Assembly: GCA_949317995.1 (NCBI GenBank)
Contig: OX439040.1
Coordinates: 60,546,089-60,610,088, forward strand
Source: Acholoe squamosa
Taxonomy: Eukaryota; Annelida; Polychaeta; Phyllodocida; Polynoidae
Length of the DNA stretch: 64,000 nucleotides
Direction of reading: 5' to 3'
A program made the translations under genes and the position numbers. The notes below the pieces were generated by a model that searched no databases, had not been told where the DNA came from, and saw only the letters and a program-made list of their open reading frames with translations. Positions 12,780-23,285 of this stretch are shown in pieces (position 1 is the stretch's first letter; every line of letters starts with the position of its first letter).

Positions 12780-14380
12780 GTTTGAGGGAAGCTCCTGACC
12801 TGATGGAAGTGTCCACACAGTCGCCCCCCAACCGTACAGCAAGCAGAGGGGGTTACACGGCACGAGCAAACACGCCACCTAGCAGACATAACTGAAATTC
12901 AAAATCCTCTGCATAATTATAAATTTGCAACCGACCACCAGGAACCAGCATGGTGTGACTTAACACCAGTACAATAATAGCCCTGTTACCCATCACTACT
13001 TCTCTCCCACTGCCACTCCTTAACAAATCCTGAAAGTCAAATAGGTCTAAGTGATGCTGCTGGGACTTTGGCATGACTACAGGGGTCATTTTTATTCTTC
13101 ATTGGCTGTGTCCACTGGGGATGTTTATTCAGAGAGATGAACATGGGTCACGAACCTATGCTTTTGGTTTGGTGATCCCTGGGAGAGGTTGTGCTGGCAG
13201 CCTACTGTTTGCAATGCTTTACAGCTCAAAGTCTAGTCCCCAGACTGCCACAAATAACACTACCACTCCATGTTCCCCTTTCCGTTGGAGGCACCCAGCA
13301 GCTTCTCTTCCTTCTTTATCACTGACCAGACTGAAGCAGAAAGGGGCTGTAGCACACTACCTAAACCTCCTTTACAGGCTGTGCCTTGATCCAATTTTCT
13401 GCTTGGAGACTCCTCTTGAATATGTTGCGCACAAGCCATCGGTCAGACACTGCCATCCTTCTCCCTCCACCCCAAGCCTATAACCTACCACCTGTACCAC
13501 TCCCAGCGATCGGAGCCAGGGCAACATTAGGGTCCCTGGACAGGATGATGAGAGCTGCTGGATGCAGCAAAGGGCTGGGGAGGAGAGAGTGGATAGTGTA
13601 GGGGGAGTATATTCTGTACACCCAATATTTCCAAAGACAGCGCCTAGACCTGGTAAGTTCTTTTAGGTATACAGGCCAACATCAAAATTACTACTATGGC
13701 CAGACAGGCTGCATGGAAGCTTTCCATACACTAGCTACCCACCTTAAGCCTGTACTTTACAATATCCTTCAAGGTGTATGTCCTAATTACTAATAAATGC
13801 TCATGGGTTATCCATCGAATCATACTTTATGAGCAGCCTATCTTATTTGAAAACTGAATTCCTTAAACCAGCAATTTTATTTGTGTTGTTTTCACCTTTC
13901 CCTCTTCTATCCACATTCTAATCTTCACGTTTGTTCCCGGCTGCCTGACAGGAGCCTTCCCTTGCACATTGTAGGTCAATTAGTTGCCCAAACAAGGTAA
14001 AGGTATTAGCCTAGTCTGTTGTCGCTGCATATTAGCTTCCCAATGTACATTACTCAGGCTACTTAGCACCACCCAGAGCCTCTATAAAGCGTCAGTGGCA
14101 CTGCCTTAATGTGACCTCACGTCATCTTCCTAAATCAACATTGGGGCTGTTGGCTAAGGGATAAACCATTTTAGCCTGTGTGCCTCTCTGCGGTGTTCTG
14201 GCAGCAAAGGCTTTACAATCAGACAAGGAAGTGTAGGGTTACTGACCCAGCCCACCAGAGGCTGTCTTACTGGTATTTAGGATTCTATTGTCTTTTATGT
14301 GTACCAGGATATGAACAATTTGACTTTAAGAGTTTTAGCAATAATATGTCAGAAATGTTACCACTGGGATAACTGACTTG
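12780..14380. repeat. Diverged non-coding module M, copy 1
   Basis: This segment recurs at about 15400-16880 and 19880-22290. Shared words include GGTGATCCCTGGGAGAG, TTTATTCAGAGA, CAGCTTCTCT and, near the end, TTAGCTTCCCAATGTACAT. Identity is about 70-80% with many small indels. Frames are not conserved between copies and each is broken by stops, so I read it as a duplicated non-coding segment, not as a gene family. Confidence 0.6.
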
Positions 14381-14509
14381 TGGCAGTCAAGCGTTCATAG
14401 CAACGTTGCTTTTTAATTTGATATAATACCCCAAATACTACTGTAGAACTGATGAACAGATGGGTAACCAGGTATATATACTAGTGCTCAATATATACTA
14501 GTGATATAC

Positions 14510-14720
14510 ATCATTTGGAGTGGGGCTCAACATAGGTCCTCCTTCTACCGGTGAAATATGCACCCCAGTTATTCCCAGCAGACAAAAGCCTCATATGGCA
14601 TGCAGGCATGGACATCCCATACCAAGGTACTGCTGGCCCCATAGGGAGGAGGGCCATTCCAGGGCTAGCTAATCGCAGCTTACTAATTCCCATCAGTTAC
14701 CTGAAGTACTAGATAAATAA
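14510..14720. repeat. Module N, copy 1
   Basis: TTCCCAGCAGACAAAAGCCT and the following ~100 bp recur at 18230-18400, including CATACCAAGGT or a close variant. It lies between M copies 1 and 2, as N copy 2 lies between M copies 2 and 3, so M and N were duplicated as one tandem unit. Confidence 0.55.
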
Positions 14721-15380
14721 TTATACCTCTCATTGGTTTTAGGAGTATGTCACATAATGTGGTGCTGGGTACAGCCTGGGTAATCAGGTATTCTTGCCAA
14801 GTCGACCATAAATTTATGTACTCCTTTCCTTATCTTAATACAATGTGATCAAATCGTCATCTGTGTCACTGAGTTGAAATTAGTGTATGCAGTCATAGAA
14901 ACAAAGGCCAACAAAGTCTAGGCTTCAATCTCGGAAATCGACACCCTCTTAGGTTATATTGTCCATACCTTGCTGTCTCCTAAGATACACAATTATCTTT
15001 ACTTAAGGCGCTTACATATGACTACCAAACACAGTCTTGTGTACATCCACACATCGATACATCCTTTGTCATTGAACATTTTCCTCAAATTATTGCATAG
15101 GTATTTAGATTTTAATCTAGGTTCATTAAGTAAATAGCATAGATGATCTACTCTCTGGTTGACCCGGTCATTGTTGAAATTGCCTGAAACTTGCTTTCGT
15201 TTGTTAATATGTGGATATGAATGGTTTTGAACTTATTCAGTCAAATGCCTCAGATTCAGTAGGATTGGGTTAAGTTAGACATGGAGCAACTGCAGTTCCT
15301 CATACAAAATTAATAGTCACTTGAATCCGACTAAGAGAAACCAATATGCTTGGGATCAAGAAGTTGCAGCAGAATAGCCC
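14721..15380. other. Non-coding spacer
   Basis: Nothing recognised. Confidence 0.4.
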
Positions 15381-15399
15381 CAGTGAGGAATGCCAAATA

Positions 15400-16880
15400 T
15401 AACCATGACCATCCCTTTACCCATCTATATATCTCTCTGTATGCTACCACTATCACTACCACTTGCAGAACCCTGGCGCTCTATGAAGTCTCACAGATAC
15501 TTTAGTGACCTTGGCATGACTACTAGGGTCATTTTTATTCTACAGCGTCCACGCTCACTGATGGAGGTTTATTCAGAGATGTGGACATGGGCCGGCACCT
15601 TTGGTATGGTGATCCCTGGGAGAGAATGTGCTGGCAACCCAATGTTTGCCATGCTTTATGGCTCAAAAGTCTGCTCCTCAGACTTCCACATACCATCCCA
15701 CCACTCAGTATCCCCACTTGTATTCATGGCATCCGGCAGCTTCTCTCCCTTCTTTATCGCTGACCACTCTGCGGCATGTAGGGGCTACAGCACATCACCT
15801 AAACCTCCTTTACAGACCATGCCTTGATCCAATCCTCTGCTTGGGGACTCCTCTTGGGTATATTGAACACAAGGCATCAGTCAGACTCCAAACCTTACCA
15901 CTTCTCGCCTCTTCTTGTCTCCCACACCGTTCCTATACCCTACCACCTGTCCTCCTCCCAGTGATGTCAGCTAGGGTAGAGGAAACCTGGATGGGATTAT
16001 GGGAGCTGCGAGATGCATTGGAGGAGCCATGGGAGCATCTTTGGCAAAAGAAGTGTAGCCAAGTGGTTGGCATGGAAGATAACTTTGGCAGAGGCATTGC
16101 AACGTAGTTGGGGGAAGGAGGGCTGTGAACCTGAGTTATCCATGCAAAACACACAGTCGTTTGGTAATTGCAATTACTAGTGTTAAGCTTTACAGCCCTT
16201 AGGACACCACATGTTATTTGGGAGCTCCTGCTTGAACTCCTGGATAACATGATAATTAATGCTATTTGACTCTACAGCACTTTACAGCCCTTATGGCACA
16301 ATATTGCTATATAATATGGAGCTGGAGACTTGCTCCATATAGATATGGATACATATTTGAAGAAGATGTATTAAAAATGATGTCTAACTCCATCTTGTGA
16401 CGTCACTGGGCTTACTTAAAACAGCCCCGTGGCCTGCTGTAACAATCTCAGTATAAATATAGGAATACTTACTTACTATCATACTTGGTATTGGATGAGG
16501 GTATGAGTCTGAGACGTAGGGAAGTGTATATCCTGTGATGAGTGCTCTCTGGTTTATGCTCGTCATATTGCCATGAAAATCCCCAGTAGGTATAGATGCA
16601 TAATCAGTGGCAATATTCATAATTTTCATTCATTCCTAGAAATCATCATAAAAATACTAATTGCCTGACCACTGGGGGTCTTAATCTGTCACATTTGCAT
16701 CTGGTCTGTCTGGCTAAAAGAACCGCCATTTGACCATTTTAGGCCCATTAGTTGTCTCAAGTATTAGGCAAGCCTGTTGTCAAAGCACATTAGCTTCCCA
16801 ATGTACATCACATGGGCTACTTAACCACTACCCACATTCTCCTTTGAAGCACCAGTGGTAGTGCCGTGGTGAAACCTTTG
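15400..16880. repeat. Diverged non-coding module M, copy 2
   Basis: Homologous to 12780-14380 and 19880-22290. ORFs up to 159 codons overlap one another in several frames, have no domains, and are not preserved in the other two copies. Confidence 0.6.
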
Positions 16881-17550
16881 GGATCTTCCTAAATCAGTAT
16901 TAAGATTGTTGGCTAGATAATAACAATTTTAAGAGTATGTACCCTTGATGCCTGAGAAAGGAGGTACAGGAAGAAGGGGTTGGGTGGGATTATTAACATC
17001 AAATCACCTTTTCCTTCTCCTATTTAGGAGTGGAATGAATGACCTTTCAAGATTAACTGCTATCTTATCAGCAAACTGGCAAAATCACATGCTATGTATG
17101 CCATCTATCGAGCATCAAGGATTCAATTGTTAAAAGCAATTCAGTAATGCCAATTATTCTAAACATCTCTCCTCCAGTCACTGTAGGCCAAATGAAGGCC
17201 CGAACAGACCATGTCAAGAAACACCCTGGAGGACAAGGCAGTGATTACACCTGTCATACAATTTTTGGGGCCACAAAGCATCCACTCCATTAAGGTTAAT
17301 TGGATGATTACTTTGGATTACATTTACTCCTAGGCCTACTTGCTAAAAGTTCAACATTACAAAAAACATTGGATAGGGGATTGCATTATCGATATGTTCA
17401 TTATAATTACCTCTACCTCAATTTAATTATTGGTGCTGGCATCTAGAAAGCATCATAGGCAGGTACGCTTTGAGTTACACATTCATCTGCGTGAACAGAA
17501 TGCAATGAATATCTAAAGATGTCCGATATAATTGCATCCAGAATAGAGAA

Positions 17551-18179
17551 AGGTTGAATCCCACGATGCAATCTAACCCTGGAAAGTTCTTGCAATTTGG
17601 GAACTCTTGCAGATAGGGGGACTTGCCTTTACTGCAAATTGCAAGGCTCCTAACATGCCATTGCATTTTACAAATCTGACTGTTGCAATTAAACTGAACC
17701 CATACCCTTGCAATGTAGATCTGTAAGCTGCATTAAATTGCAATGCAATTCTCCTTGATATTTAATTTGCAAGCTGTTGTAGGTAAGCACAGTGCAGAAT
17801 GAGACCGAAATTTTACTATGTGTGTAATTTATACAGACATTTTGCATACAGATTGCAGGGTATGGGGCAAGTTTAGATTACATAGTGGGACTTGGGTTGC
17901 AAGTTGAAGTGAACACACATCCCTATTTGTCAATGACTTTATCCACATTTCTGTAAATTGCAAGCAAATTCTGTAAATTGCAGAAACTTTTCACTTAAGC
18001 GATGGAAAATAAATAAATATAAAGATTTAACTTCAGTGCAAATCTACAAGGGATTCCTTGCCATTAAAGCCCCCCGTAGCCATTATAGGTCTTGCAATAT
18101 AAGGAGAGAGCCCCAAATTGCAACAGATGACTAAATTGCAGAAACTTTTCAGCCAAAATTGCATCGTGGGATTTGACCT
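17551..18179. mobile_element. TIR element packed with TTGCAA motifs (629 bp)
   Basis: The left end AATCCCACGATGCAAT (17557-17572) is inverted at the right end (18158-18173). The full 24-bp arms 17551-17574 and 18156-18179 agree at about 21 positions. The interior has roughly a dozen TTGCAA or AATTGCA words on either strand, and a direct repeat of AAATTGCAGAAACTTTTCA near 17975 and 18133. No ORF of note. Superfamily unknown. Confidence 0.65.
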
Positions 18180-18219
18180 GAACGTATAATATACACTCTT
18201 CACTATGCACATGCAGGAT

Positions 18220-18430
18220 GGAAGCCGACAGGGGTCATCTGCCACCGAGTGAATAATGCAGCCTTGAAATTCCCAGCAGACAAAAGCCTTATATGCCATG
18301 CATAAAGGCCATCCTGTACCAAGGTCGTATCAACTCTTTTGGGAGTAGAGCCACTCCACGGTGACCTAATCACAGCTTTCTCTTCCTCATCACTCACTCC
18401 AGGTACTTCATAAGTAAAGCCAAGGTCTGT
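18220..18430. repeat. Module N, copy 2
   Basis: Homologous to 14510-14720, sharing TCCCAGCAGACAAAAGCC and the CCAAGGT region. Non-coding. Confidence 0.5.
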
Positions 18431-18548
18431 CTCTGTGAAAAGGGAATATGTCATGTGGCTTTACACATTGGTTGCTGGGTATGAACCTTTGTTATGAAGT
18501 GATATAGTTCATACGTTCAGCTTATATACCTACTAAACCAGTGAACTA

Positions 18549-18679
18549 AAGGGCTGCATCCACTGCGACGGATGGACCATCTGTCTCCCTTCATCCATTT
18601 TTGCTCCATAGAAAGCAATGATAAATAAGACGGATGAAACTGACGGATGGTCCATCCATCGGCAGTGGATGCACCCCTT
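18549..18679. mobile_element. Small foldback MITE (131 bp)
   Basis: AAGGGCTGCATCCACTGC at 18549-18566 is mirrored at 18662-18679 with one mismatch. Inner inverted words based on GACGGATGGACCAT follow. No coding capacity. Confidence 0.75.
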
Positions 18680-18845
18680 AAGGTGTAAATCTCAACTTTG
18701 CTGTTCAAATAAATACTGTTATATTCTTTCTGGTTCACACTGGTCCAACCAGCACAGTCAGTTGCTCTACTTGTCTCGGTGTTTAGAGGTTGCTGATTTA
18801 ACTTTCTACAAAGTGTTACATTATCGGAATTATTGCACCAAATAC

Positions 18846-18921
18846 CCCAGTGGGCACAGACGGTTGATCAACCTTCATGAACATCATTTCCACGCTGATT
18901 CAGCGTTCCATGCCCACTGGG
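18846..18921. mobile_element. CCCAGTGGGCA-ended mini element (76 bp)
   Basis: Perfect 11-bp termini CCCAGTGGGCA and TGCCCACTGGG. The core has TTGATCAACCTT and CGCTGATTCAGCG palindromic words. It resembles a widespread animal MITE type with the same ends (from memory, not searched). Confidence 0.7.
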
Positions 18922-18971
18922 ACTTCCTGCAGTTGGAATAGTGGGGTAAATAAGCTTGAGCAGGCATGCTA

Positions 18972-19866
18972 CACTGCAAAAATGGTGTTTAGATCCTAAA
19001 CACAACTCTAAACATATTCTTGGAACGTTTTTGTAATCACATTAATTTCCTAAACACGTTTAGCCAAACAATGTGCTTAGCTCAAGTGTTTAGAAATGTA
19101 GGTGTTTAGGTTAAAACTTTTGTGTTTAGATATATGAATTTTTGTGTTTAGTTGTTTATGAATTTTTGTGTTTAGATGTTTAAATGATTTGATGGAGATT
19201 TAAGGTTTGCAGGCATGTATGCATTAAAAGACAGAGAAATATTTTGGTGGTTTTTTTCTCATTTACTGGGACATCAGCAGGTATTTACTTGTCAAAGTCT
19301 CCAAGTCAGCCACAGCTATATACGTGTACATATATTACACACTGCATCAGAATGAGAGACTTGAGAAAGTACAACAGCTTGGCAGGAAGGAAATTGCCTT
19401 ATCTATTCCAGAATAACATCAAATAGGTGTCAGTCATTGAGTTTATTGATTATTTTATGGTAATGATGGTGGCATGAGGTGAATCTAGTCAATTTTCTAT
19501 TGCCCTTTCTATTCACATGACATTCTATGAAATGAAACCATGATAAACCTGGGATTTGGGATCATTTGTCACAACAATTGATTATAACTGTGTGCAGATA
19601 GTCTAGTCAAAGGTAGTGCTGCTACCTGGTGTAGATTCAACATCCAAGTATCTAAACATATTGATGTTTAAATCTAAACACCTAGTATTCAACTGTCTCA
19701 ACTCTAAACATCTAAACATGTTTAGCGTAAATGTTTATGTAGTTAGAATAAAAGTGTTCATTTCCTAAATGGGTAGTCGATGAGACACCTAACTGACCTA
19801 TATGTTTAGGTTTTAAACATGTTTAGACCTAAACATGTTTAAAATCTAAACACCATTTTTGCAGTG
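18972..19866 (+). mobile_element. CACTGCAAAAA MITE, copy 1 (895 bp, TA flanks)
   Basis: Ends CACTGCAAAAATGGTGTTTA and its inverted copy at 19847-19866, with TA immediately outside each end. The body is dominated by TGTTTAGAT and CTAAACA words, with several near-tandem copies of ATTTTTGTGTTTAGNTGTTTA around 19120-19190. It contains no transposase. It is inserted between parts of the M/N module array. Confidence 0.85.
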
Positions 19867-19879
19867 TACCTATAACATC

Positions 19880-20750
19880 TATCACTTAAAGTCAAAAACT
19901 TTCAAATACCAGTTTGCTGCTGATCATTATGCAGGAACCAGCACCTTGCAATGCCCAATACCATGTGCCTTCCATCAGGCTGGCTCTAGTCAGGCAATGA
20001 AAACTAAAAAATAATGTCCTTACAAAATGCGAGTCACCAATCAAGTCTAACTGATGCAGCAGTGACCCTAGCAAGGCTACAGCGGTCATTCTCATTCAAC
20101 AGCATCTAGGTCCATGGAGGGAGGTTTATTCAGAAATGTGAATATGGGCCAGTGGCCCCTGCCTTTGGTATGGTGATCTCTGGGCAAAAAGGACTAGCTG
20201 GTAGCTGAATGTTTGCGATGTTTTACAGCTCAAAAGTCTGGTCCCCAGACTCCCCTTGTGTCGGAAGCATCCATCAGCTTTGCTTCTTCTTTATCGATTC
20301 CCAGGCTGAGGCACAGCAGGACCACAACACGGCCACCTACACCTCCTTTATAGGCTGTGCCTTCATCCAATTTTCTGCTTGGAGACTCTTTCTGAATATG
20401 TTGGACACAAGTCATCAGTCTCCCCTCTGTCCATGATCCCCCCGACCCCAGCCCCAATCCCAAACGCTGAGCCTTCTGCTTTTAGTGCACAACTCAGGCA
20501 GAATCCTGACTAGAAGGCAAAGCTAGAGCCCAAAATGTAAAGATACAAGAAACCTGGATTCAGATATCGAAGCTGCTGGAAGATGATTAAAGTGGACGAG
20601 CCCGTTGTTAATGCTCATCTCTCCCCTAGTAAAAGAATGAGTTAGGAGAACCTCTAGACCAGTGATAAGTGCTCTTTGGTCCATCTAAATAATATTGAGA
20701 TTCAGCCATAGTTGGACAGGCTGTAGGAAGCATGGGTTTAGTTACAAGAG
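19880..20750. repeat. Module M, copy 3, first part
   Basis: Homologous to 12850-13600 and 15480-16000 (shared TTTGGTATGGTGATC and TTTTCTGCTTGGAGACTC). The copy is split from its distal part at about 22140-22290 by the CACTG element at 20979-21878. Confidence 0.55.
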
Positions 20751-20978
20751 ATGCATGACTTACTTTCTGTAGAGGTCTGTGGTGCAAGGATGAAGCCTTT
20801 TTCAATCGTTGCCTTTCAATTACATATTATGCAAACGAAAGAGAAAGTAGTTAAATCAATCTGTTCTTTAAGAAACCGTTTTCATCTTTGCTGGTGTAGA
20901 CGAATAAGGAAAGTCGTCCCTGCCCATGGCAAGAATCGTCTATCAAAGCTTCGTGTCTATGGTTTGGATAGATTGGTA

Positions 20979-21878
20979 CACTGCAAAAATGGTGTTTAGA
21001 TTTTAAACATGTTTAGGTCTAAACATGTTTAAAACCTAAACATATATATATATGTCAGTTAGGTGTCTCATCAACTACACATTTAGGAACAGAATACTTT
21101 TAGTCTAAATACATAAACATTTTTGCTAAACATGTTTAGATGTTTAGGGTTTAAACACTTGAATACTAGGTGTTTAGATTTAAACATGAATATGTTTAAA
21201 TACTTGGATGTCAAATCCAAACCAGGTGGCAGCACTACATCTGAATGGACTATCTGCACACAGTTATAATCAAATGTTGTGACAAATATCCCCAAACTCC
21301 TTGTGTATCCTAGTGTAATCCCATTGAATGTCATGAAAATAGAAACAGCAATAGAACACTGACTAAATTCAACTTACACCACCATCATTACCATAAAATA
21401 ATCAATGAGCTCCATGACTGACACCTATTTCATGTTATTTTGTAAAGGATAAAGCAATGTCCTTCCCACCAAGCTGTTGTACTTTCTCAAGTCTCTCATT
21501 CTAATGCAGTATGTACATATAAGTGTATATAGCCTGGCTGACATCTTGGGAGACTTTGCAGAGTAAATACCTGCTAATGTCCTCCAGTAAGTGAGAAAAC
21601 AAACAAAAAATATTCCTTTTTTTAATGGATACATGTCTGCAAACCCTTACTCCCCACCTAATCACCTAGACATCTAAACACAAAAAATCATAAACATCTA
21701 AACACAAAATTCCATCAATATCTAAACACAAATTTAAAACCTAAACACCTAGATTTCTAAACACTTCAGCTAAGCACATTGTTTGGCTAAACATGTTTAG
21801 GAAATCAATGTGATTACAAAAACGTTGCAAGAATATGTTTAGAATTCTGTTTAGGATCTAAACACCTTTTTTGCAGTG
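20979..21878 (-). mobile_element. CACTGCAAAAA MITE, copy 2 (900 bp, opposite orientation)
   Basis: Same termini and TA flanks as copy 1 (TA at 20977-20978 and 21879-21880). The order of internal words is reversed, for example CTAAACATGTTTAGGAAATC near the right end against the left end of copy 1. Both copies are similar in length, so they derive from one non-autonomous family. Confidence 0.85.
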
Positions 21879-22375
21879 TAGCGTACGGGCATATATCACC
21901 ATAAAAACTGTCTCCTTCATTCTGGTGGTACCGCATCATTAACAGAGATCCTGGTTGTAATTAGAATCTCTCACCATGCTAGTGATTGGACATAAAAAGT
22001 CCCTGCAAACCTACAACAGAGACGATCGTTGCCTTTAAATAATCTAAAGAGATAACATTTCCTTCCTTGCGCCTCACCTTAAGCAGAAAACTCATTTTCA
22101 CCCTGGTGCCTGGACGACCTAGCTACCATTAGTACCGGTACATTTCCGTTCACATCATATGTCAATTAGTTGCCCCAAACAAGGGGAAAGTATATTAGCC
22201 TAGTCTGGGTGTCCATGCACATTAGTTGGCCAATGCACATTACTCAGGCTACTTAACAGCACCCAGAGCCACCCACCCTGCACTGCCTCCTGGTGGTGTG
22301 TCGAAAGGGAGGGGTGTCCACCATCATCACGTCAGTTCACACAATCCATGGTTCACTATGTGGCTTCAGTATATA

Positions 22376-22905
22376 CACTGAAAACCTACGTGAACCTAAA
22401 CTCGTCAATACTGACGAGTTCAGGTCCTCAGGTTGACAATACCTAAATCTACAGCTTTAGATCCTCATGGGATAGTCATAGATGACGTCATAAAGTCGTC
22501 ACTATGGCCACCCTTTAACCCTTTATAGTAGCACTAGCACTAGCCATAAGAGAGTGTCATTATCCAAATAATCCATCTTCTTTTCTACATCTCTCCGAAA
22601 ACATCCCCATCTTTTTTTATAAGAATGTTGTATCAAATGATATTTATCTTCCCCTTTTCATGAAAGAGTATACAATAAGACTAATGTATATATATATATT
22701 GAGCCGTATACACCCAAGGGATCACCAAACTTTAATATATTACAGAAATGTATAGTGGGGCCCTCATGTGGTATATAGACAAACTAATGGTAAAGCCAAG
22801 GTGGTCAATGTGACGACTTAGGGTAGTCATAGAGGCCTGGCGACTGTCTGACGACCCTAAACTCGTCACATATGATAACCTTCCCAACGTGGCGTGTTTT
22901 CAGTG
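22376..22905. mobile_element. CACTGAAAAC MITE (530 bp, TA flanks) just upstream of the LINE
   Basis: Ends CACTGAAAACCTACGTG and CACGCCACGTTG on the other side (GTTTTCAGTG at 22896-22905), with TA at 22374-22375 and 22906-22907. Subterminal words such as AGGTCCTCAGGTTGAC match the element at 2863-3187. The interior is not palindromic, so this is a longer relative. It contains a short TA tract and no ORF. Confidence 0.75.
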
Positions 22906-22907
22906 TA

Positions 22908-23285
22908 AATAAAGCAAAGATGTACCGCTCCAAAGTCTACCCAGTGGTTACTTACGCTGGGAAGTTTATATTGCCCAGCATATAGTAATGGCGGCCATCG
23001 AGTAGAGACGTGTGCGAGCGGGCGCTCTCCCATTTCTCCCCAACGGAAGATATGTATTACTCTCATATCGTTCAACAAAGGATATAAAGAATGGAAGCAC
23101 ATATCTAGGGTGAGGCCTAATGAAAATTCGCTACGTATACTTGGAAAACTGAGTCTGGCTGATTGAGCTATATGGACCGTAGCCGGTGAAGTCAATCAGT
23201 ACATATATATATACAGCGTGTCAAGCTTGACTGAATAGGGGTCAATCACCGCGCACTGTGTCCCTGTCGCTGTCAATTTGTAAAC
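22908..23285 (+). promoter_or_regulatory. Presumed LINE 5' UTR / internal promoter region
   Basis: About 380 bp upstream of ORF1 with higher CpG content than the flanks (for example GGCGGCCATCGAG near 22991 and ACCGCGCACTG near 23248). LINEs usually initiate transcription inside their 5' UTR. The exact start and any core promoter elements cannot be read from this copy. The ORF1 start sits in a favourable context (AAACATGG). Confidence 0.4.

Noticed and set aside
15390..16107. ORFs of 145 and 159 codons as duplicated genes
   Set aside because: They overlap in different frames, and the homologous modules at 12.8 and 19.9 kb do not preserve either frame.
22376..22905. 5' part of the LINE
   Set aside because: The segment is closed by TA-flanked CACTG inverted ends and shares words with the MITE at 2863, so it is a separate element upstream of the LINE.
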